Source: DASPXK01 sp035637315
GTDB taxonomy: Bacteria; Chloroflexota; UBA6077; JACCZL01
Reading direction: 5' to 3'
NCBI GenBank assembly: GCA_035637315.1
Contig: DASPXK010000316.1
Span: forward strand, 1-7,339
Length of the DNA stretch: 7,339 bases
Positions within the stretch are counted from its first letter, which is position 1. The number at the start of each line of letters is the position of its first letter. Below the pieces are notes generated by a model. The model saw nothing but the letters and a program-made list of their open reading frames with translations, had not been told where the DNA came from and searched no databases. Position numbers and translations under genes: made by a program. Positions 5,302 through 7,339 of this stretch are shown one piece after another.

Positions 5302-7074
5302 ATGTGCGGCATCTTTGGTTACGTCGGCGCCCGCCGCGACGCGGCCGAGCTGGTGCTTCAGGGTCTCCGCAAGCTGGAGTACCGCGGCTACGACTCATGG
5401 GGCATCGCGGTCAAGCTCGACGGCCAGATCAAGCTCGAGAAGCGGGTCGGCCGGATCGGAGACGCTCGGACGACACTGCCGCCCAGCGGGGTGGGCCTGG
5501 GCCACACCCGCTGGGCGACCCACGGCGGAGTGACCGACGAGAACGCCCATCCTCACCTGGACTGCAGCGGACGCCTGGCCATCATCCACAACGGAATCAT
5601 CCAGAACTACCGCGAGCTGCGGCACGACCTGGAGGGCCACACCTTTCGTTCCGACACCGACACCGAAGTGTTCGCTCACCTCCTGGAGGAGGAGCTGTGC
5701 CGAACGGCGGAAAGGCCAGAGCGGCTCGTCCAGGCTCTGATGGCGGCGTTCCGGCGCCTGGAGGGGCTGAACGCGATGGCCGTCCTCGACGTCACCAGCG
5801 GGCACCTGGCCGCGGCCAAGAGCGGCTCACCGCTGACGCTTGGCTGGGTGGTCGGCGGGGCGTTGCTGGCGTCGGACTATTCGGCGTTGCTGGACCACAC
5901 TCGCCAGATGACGTTTCTGGGCGAGAACCAGGCCGCGCTGCTCTCAGCGGAGGGGATCCGGGCGTACGACATTCAGTCCGGCCAGCCGATCGCGCCGCAG
6001 GTAGTCGAGGTCGAGTGGGAAGCCGAAGCTGCCGAGCTGCAGGGCTACCCGGATTTCATGACCAAGGAGATCCACGAGCAGCCCCACGTGCTGCAACGAA
6101 TCGCCCGCGAGCGCGTGGCGGACGCCGAGGCCCTGGCTGGACTGATTCAATCGGCGCCCGAGACGCACCTAGTCGGTTGTGGCACAGCCGCGCACGCGGC
6201 TATGGCCGGCCAGTACCTGCTAGCGCGAGTTGCCGGCCGACGTGCCTTCTATACCAACGCCTCCGAATTCGCTTATCTCGAGAGCTTTATGAAGGCAGGC
6301 GCCCTGGCCATCGCCCTCTCCCAGAGCGGCGAGACGATCGACGTCATCGATTCGATGCGGGCGGCCAAAGCCAGAGGGGCTCAGCTGGCAGCGCTCGTCA
6401 ACGTGGAGGGCTCGAGCCTTCACCGCCTGGTCGACTTTCGCGTGCTCCTAAAGGCCGGGCCCGAGCGCTGCGTCGTGGCGACAAAGAGCTTCACCGCCAA
6501 GCTTGCCATCCTGCTGCTCACCTCATACGCGCTCGTCGGTAGGACGAGCGAGGCGGCGGGGCTCATCGAGCGAGCCGCGACCGAGATCGAAGCCATGCTG
6601 GCCGACTGGCGCCGGGACCTCATTCGCCAGATCGCCGAGCGGCTGTACCTACGGGAGCACCTGTTCGTGATCGGCCGCGGGCCTAGCTATCCGCTGGCGC
6701 TCGAGGCCGCGCTCAAGGTCAAGGAGGTCAGCTACGTTCACGCCGAGGGCTTCGCGGGCGGCGAGCTGAAACATGGAGTCATTGCGCTGATCGACCAGGG
6801 TACGCCGTGCCTCGTGCTGGCCCCGAACGACGAGACCCGGCCCGACACCCTGTCGGGGGCTATGCAGGTCAAGGCGCGCGGTGGGCTGATCATCGGCATA
6901 AGTCCGCGGCCCGACGCCGCGTTCGATCTCCACATCCCGGTCGCGGACCTCGGTGAGGCGACGGGGATCGCGCAGGCCGTGCCGGCCCAGTTGCTTGGCT
7001 ATTACCTGGCCCTGTTGCGCGGCCACGACCCGGACAAGCCCCGCAACCTGGCCAAGAGCGTCACCGTCAAGTAG
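5302..7074 (+). CDS. glmS: Glutamine-fructose-6-phosphate aminotransferase (isomerizing), glucosamine-6-phosphate synthase
   Basis: Makes glucosamine-6-phosphate from fructose-6-phosphate and glutamine, the first committed step to UDP-GlcNAc, peptidoglycan and other amino sugars; cytoplasmic. 590 aa, slightly shorter than the E. coli enzyme. The start at 5302 is required because Cys2 must become the N-terminal nucleophile (MCGIFGYVG); AAGGGAG precedes it by 8 nt. Glutaminase domain (2 to about 240): RGYDSWG (28-34), HTRWATHG (68-75), HNG (96-98), SDTDTE (117-122). Two SIS isomerase domains: first with CGTAAHAA (293-300), ASEF (320-323), SQSGET (340-345), TKSFT (394-398); second with GRGPSYP (458-464), ALEAALKVKE (466-475), GELKHG (487-492). 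Residues aligning with E. coli catalytic E481, K485, E488, H504 and K603 are all present (E468, K472, E475, H491, K585), and the C-terminus NLAKSVTVK is canonical. Controlled by the ribozyme and probably by the SD hairpin upstream. Confidence 0.98.
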   Translation: MCGIFGYVGARRDAAELVLQGLRKLEYRGYDSWGIAVKLDGQIKLEKRVGRIGDARTTLPPSGVGLGHTRWATHGGVTDENAHPHLDCSGRLAIIHNGIIQNYRELRHDLEGHTFRSDTDTEVFAHLLEEELCRTAERPERLVQALMAAFRRLEGLNAMAVLDVTSGHLAAAKSGSPLTLGWVVGGALLASDYSALLDHTRQMTFLGENQAALLSAEGIRAYDIQSGQPIAPQVVEVEWEAEAAELQGYPDFMTKEIHEQPHVLQRIARERVADAEALAGLIQSAPETHLVGCGTAAHAAMAGQYLLARVAGRRAFYTNASEFAYLESFMKAGALAIALSQSGETIDVIDSMRAAKARGAQLAALVNVEGSSLHRLVDFRVLLKAGPERCVVATKSFTAKLAILLLTSYALVGRTSEAAGLIERAATEIEAMLADWRRDLIRQIAERLYLREHLFVIGRGPSYPLALEAALKVKEVSYVHAEGFAGGELKHGVIALIDQGTPCLVLAPNDETRPDTLSGAMQVKARGGLIIGISPRPDAAFDLHIPVADLGEATGIAQAVPAQLLGYYLALLRGHDPDKPRNLAKSVTVK

Positions 7075-7136
7075 GGACGCCACGGCTGGCCTCTGTGAAC
7101 CCGGCGATGTCCTGCTCTGGTGTCGTGGGCAAGATA

Positions 7137-7197
7137 GGGGCCACTTGCGCCCGACTCTAGCCGGGTGTGGTTGTGCATTCGTTACCAGGTGGGCCCC
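7137..7197 (+). terminator. Two-tier inverted repeat downstream of glmS, possible transcript end
   Basis: The outer stem pairs 7137-7147 with 7186-7197 (11 bp with one bulged G at 7191 and one G-U). An inner stem pairs 7148-7153 with 7162-7167 (6 bp, one G-U, 8-nt loop). It starts 62 nt after the glmS stop. The following bases (GAAATCTTG) are only mildly T-rich, so it would be an imperfect intrinsic terminator; a 3'-end-stabilising structure or chance are alternatives. The rest of 7075-7339 shows no gene I can support. Confidence 0.3.
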
Positions 7198-7208
7198 GAA
7201 ATCTTGTG

Positions 7209-7250
7209 CTGACAAAACCAGGCCGAGTCGCCTATCAGGTCTGCTATGGT
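7209..7250 (+). promoter_or_regulatory. Weak promoter-like sequence near the right edge
   Basis: CTGACA (7209-7214, 5 of 6 consensus bases) lies 18 nt before TATCAG (7233-7238, 4 of 6). A second possibility is the extended -10 TGCTATGGT (7242-7250). Either could drive a gene continuing beyond the window, for which ATG codons exist at 7300 and 7321 in an open frame, though without a ribosome binding site. Confidence 0.25.
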
Positions 7251-7339
7251 TCGGGTGAGCGGGCCGCACTCGTGTTTCCCCACGCGAGCGCGCCGGCTCA
7301 TGCCGAACCCGCCTGGCTCAATGACCGGCGGGGCGGGGG

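Noticed and set aside
5187..6542. Long plus-strand open frame over the leader and glmS in another frame (451 codons)
   Set aside because: It overlaps glmS, whose residues and motifs are unmistakable, and is Arg/Pro/Gly-rich without domains.
6649..7269. Minus-strand open frame at the 3' end of glmS (206 codons)
   Set aside because: It is mostly the antisense shadow of glmS with no recognisable domain or ribosome binding site.

Overview
The window is GC-rich and densely packed, with five protein genes and one large cis-acting RNA. Four genes lie on the minus strand (4915 down to the left edge). The fifth, glmS, lies on the plus strand behind a structured leader. GTG starts, overlapping genes, a fused-domain MEMO protein, a DUF2330 protein and a glmS ribozyme in a high-GC context suggest a bacterium outside the classical low-GC Bacillota. 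A Chloroflexota-like lineage is my best guess. It is an inference from gene content only.

Left part (1-1723, minus strand): the N-terminal 199 codons of a secreted DUF2330 protein run off the left edge. Upstream of it is a metallo-beta-lactamase-fold hydrolase with a near-ideal promoter (TTGACA, 17 nt, TATACA), a GC-rich leader hairpin and a strong AGGAGG ribosome binding site.

Middle (1753-4915, minus strand): a compact operon memo - small TPR gene - nnr. The MEMO stop overlaps the TPR gene's GTG start (GTGA), and the TPR stop abuts the nnr GTG start, so translation is probably coupled. Nnr is the bifunctional NAD(P)HX epimerase/dehydratase, a metabolite-repair enzyme. The MEMO protein carries an N-terminal winged-helix/PqqD-like domain. 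The operon's promoter candidate sits so close to the MEMO ATG that the transcript may be almost leaderless.

Right part (4959-7074, plus strand): a promoter candidate placed back to back with the memo promoter, then a complete glmS-class self-cleaving ribozyme (about 5055-5195), then a hairpin that buries the Shine-Dalgarno sequence, then glmS, encoding glucosamine-6-phosphate synthase (590 aa, catalytic residues present). The ribozyme should make glmS mRNA sensitive to the enzyme's own product, GlcN6P, giving feedback control of amino-sugar and cell-envelope precursor supply.

The last 265 nt (7075-7339) hold no gene I can defend. They contain a long two-tier inverted repeat and a weak promoter-like sequence. 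The most notable signal in the window is the glmS riboswitch-ribozyme and its combination with an SD-masking hairpin. I see no mobile element, CRISPR array, tRNA or rRNA.
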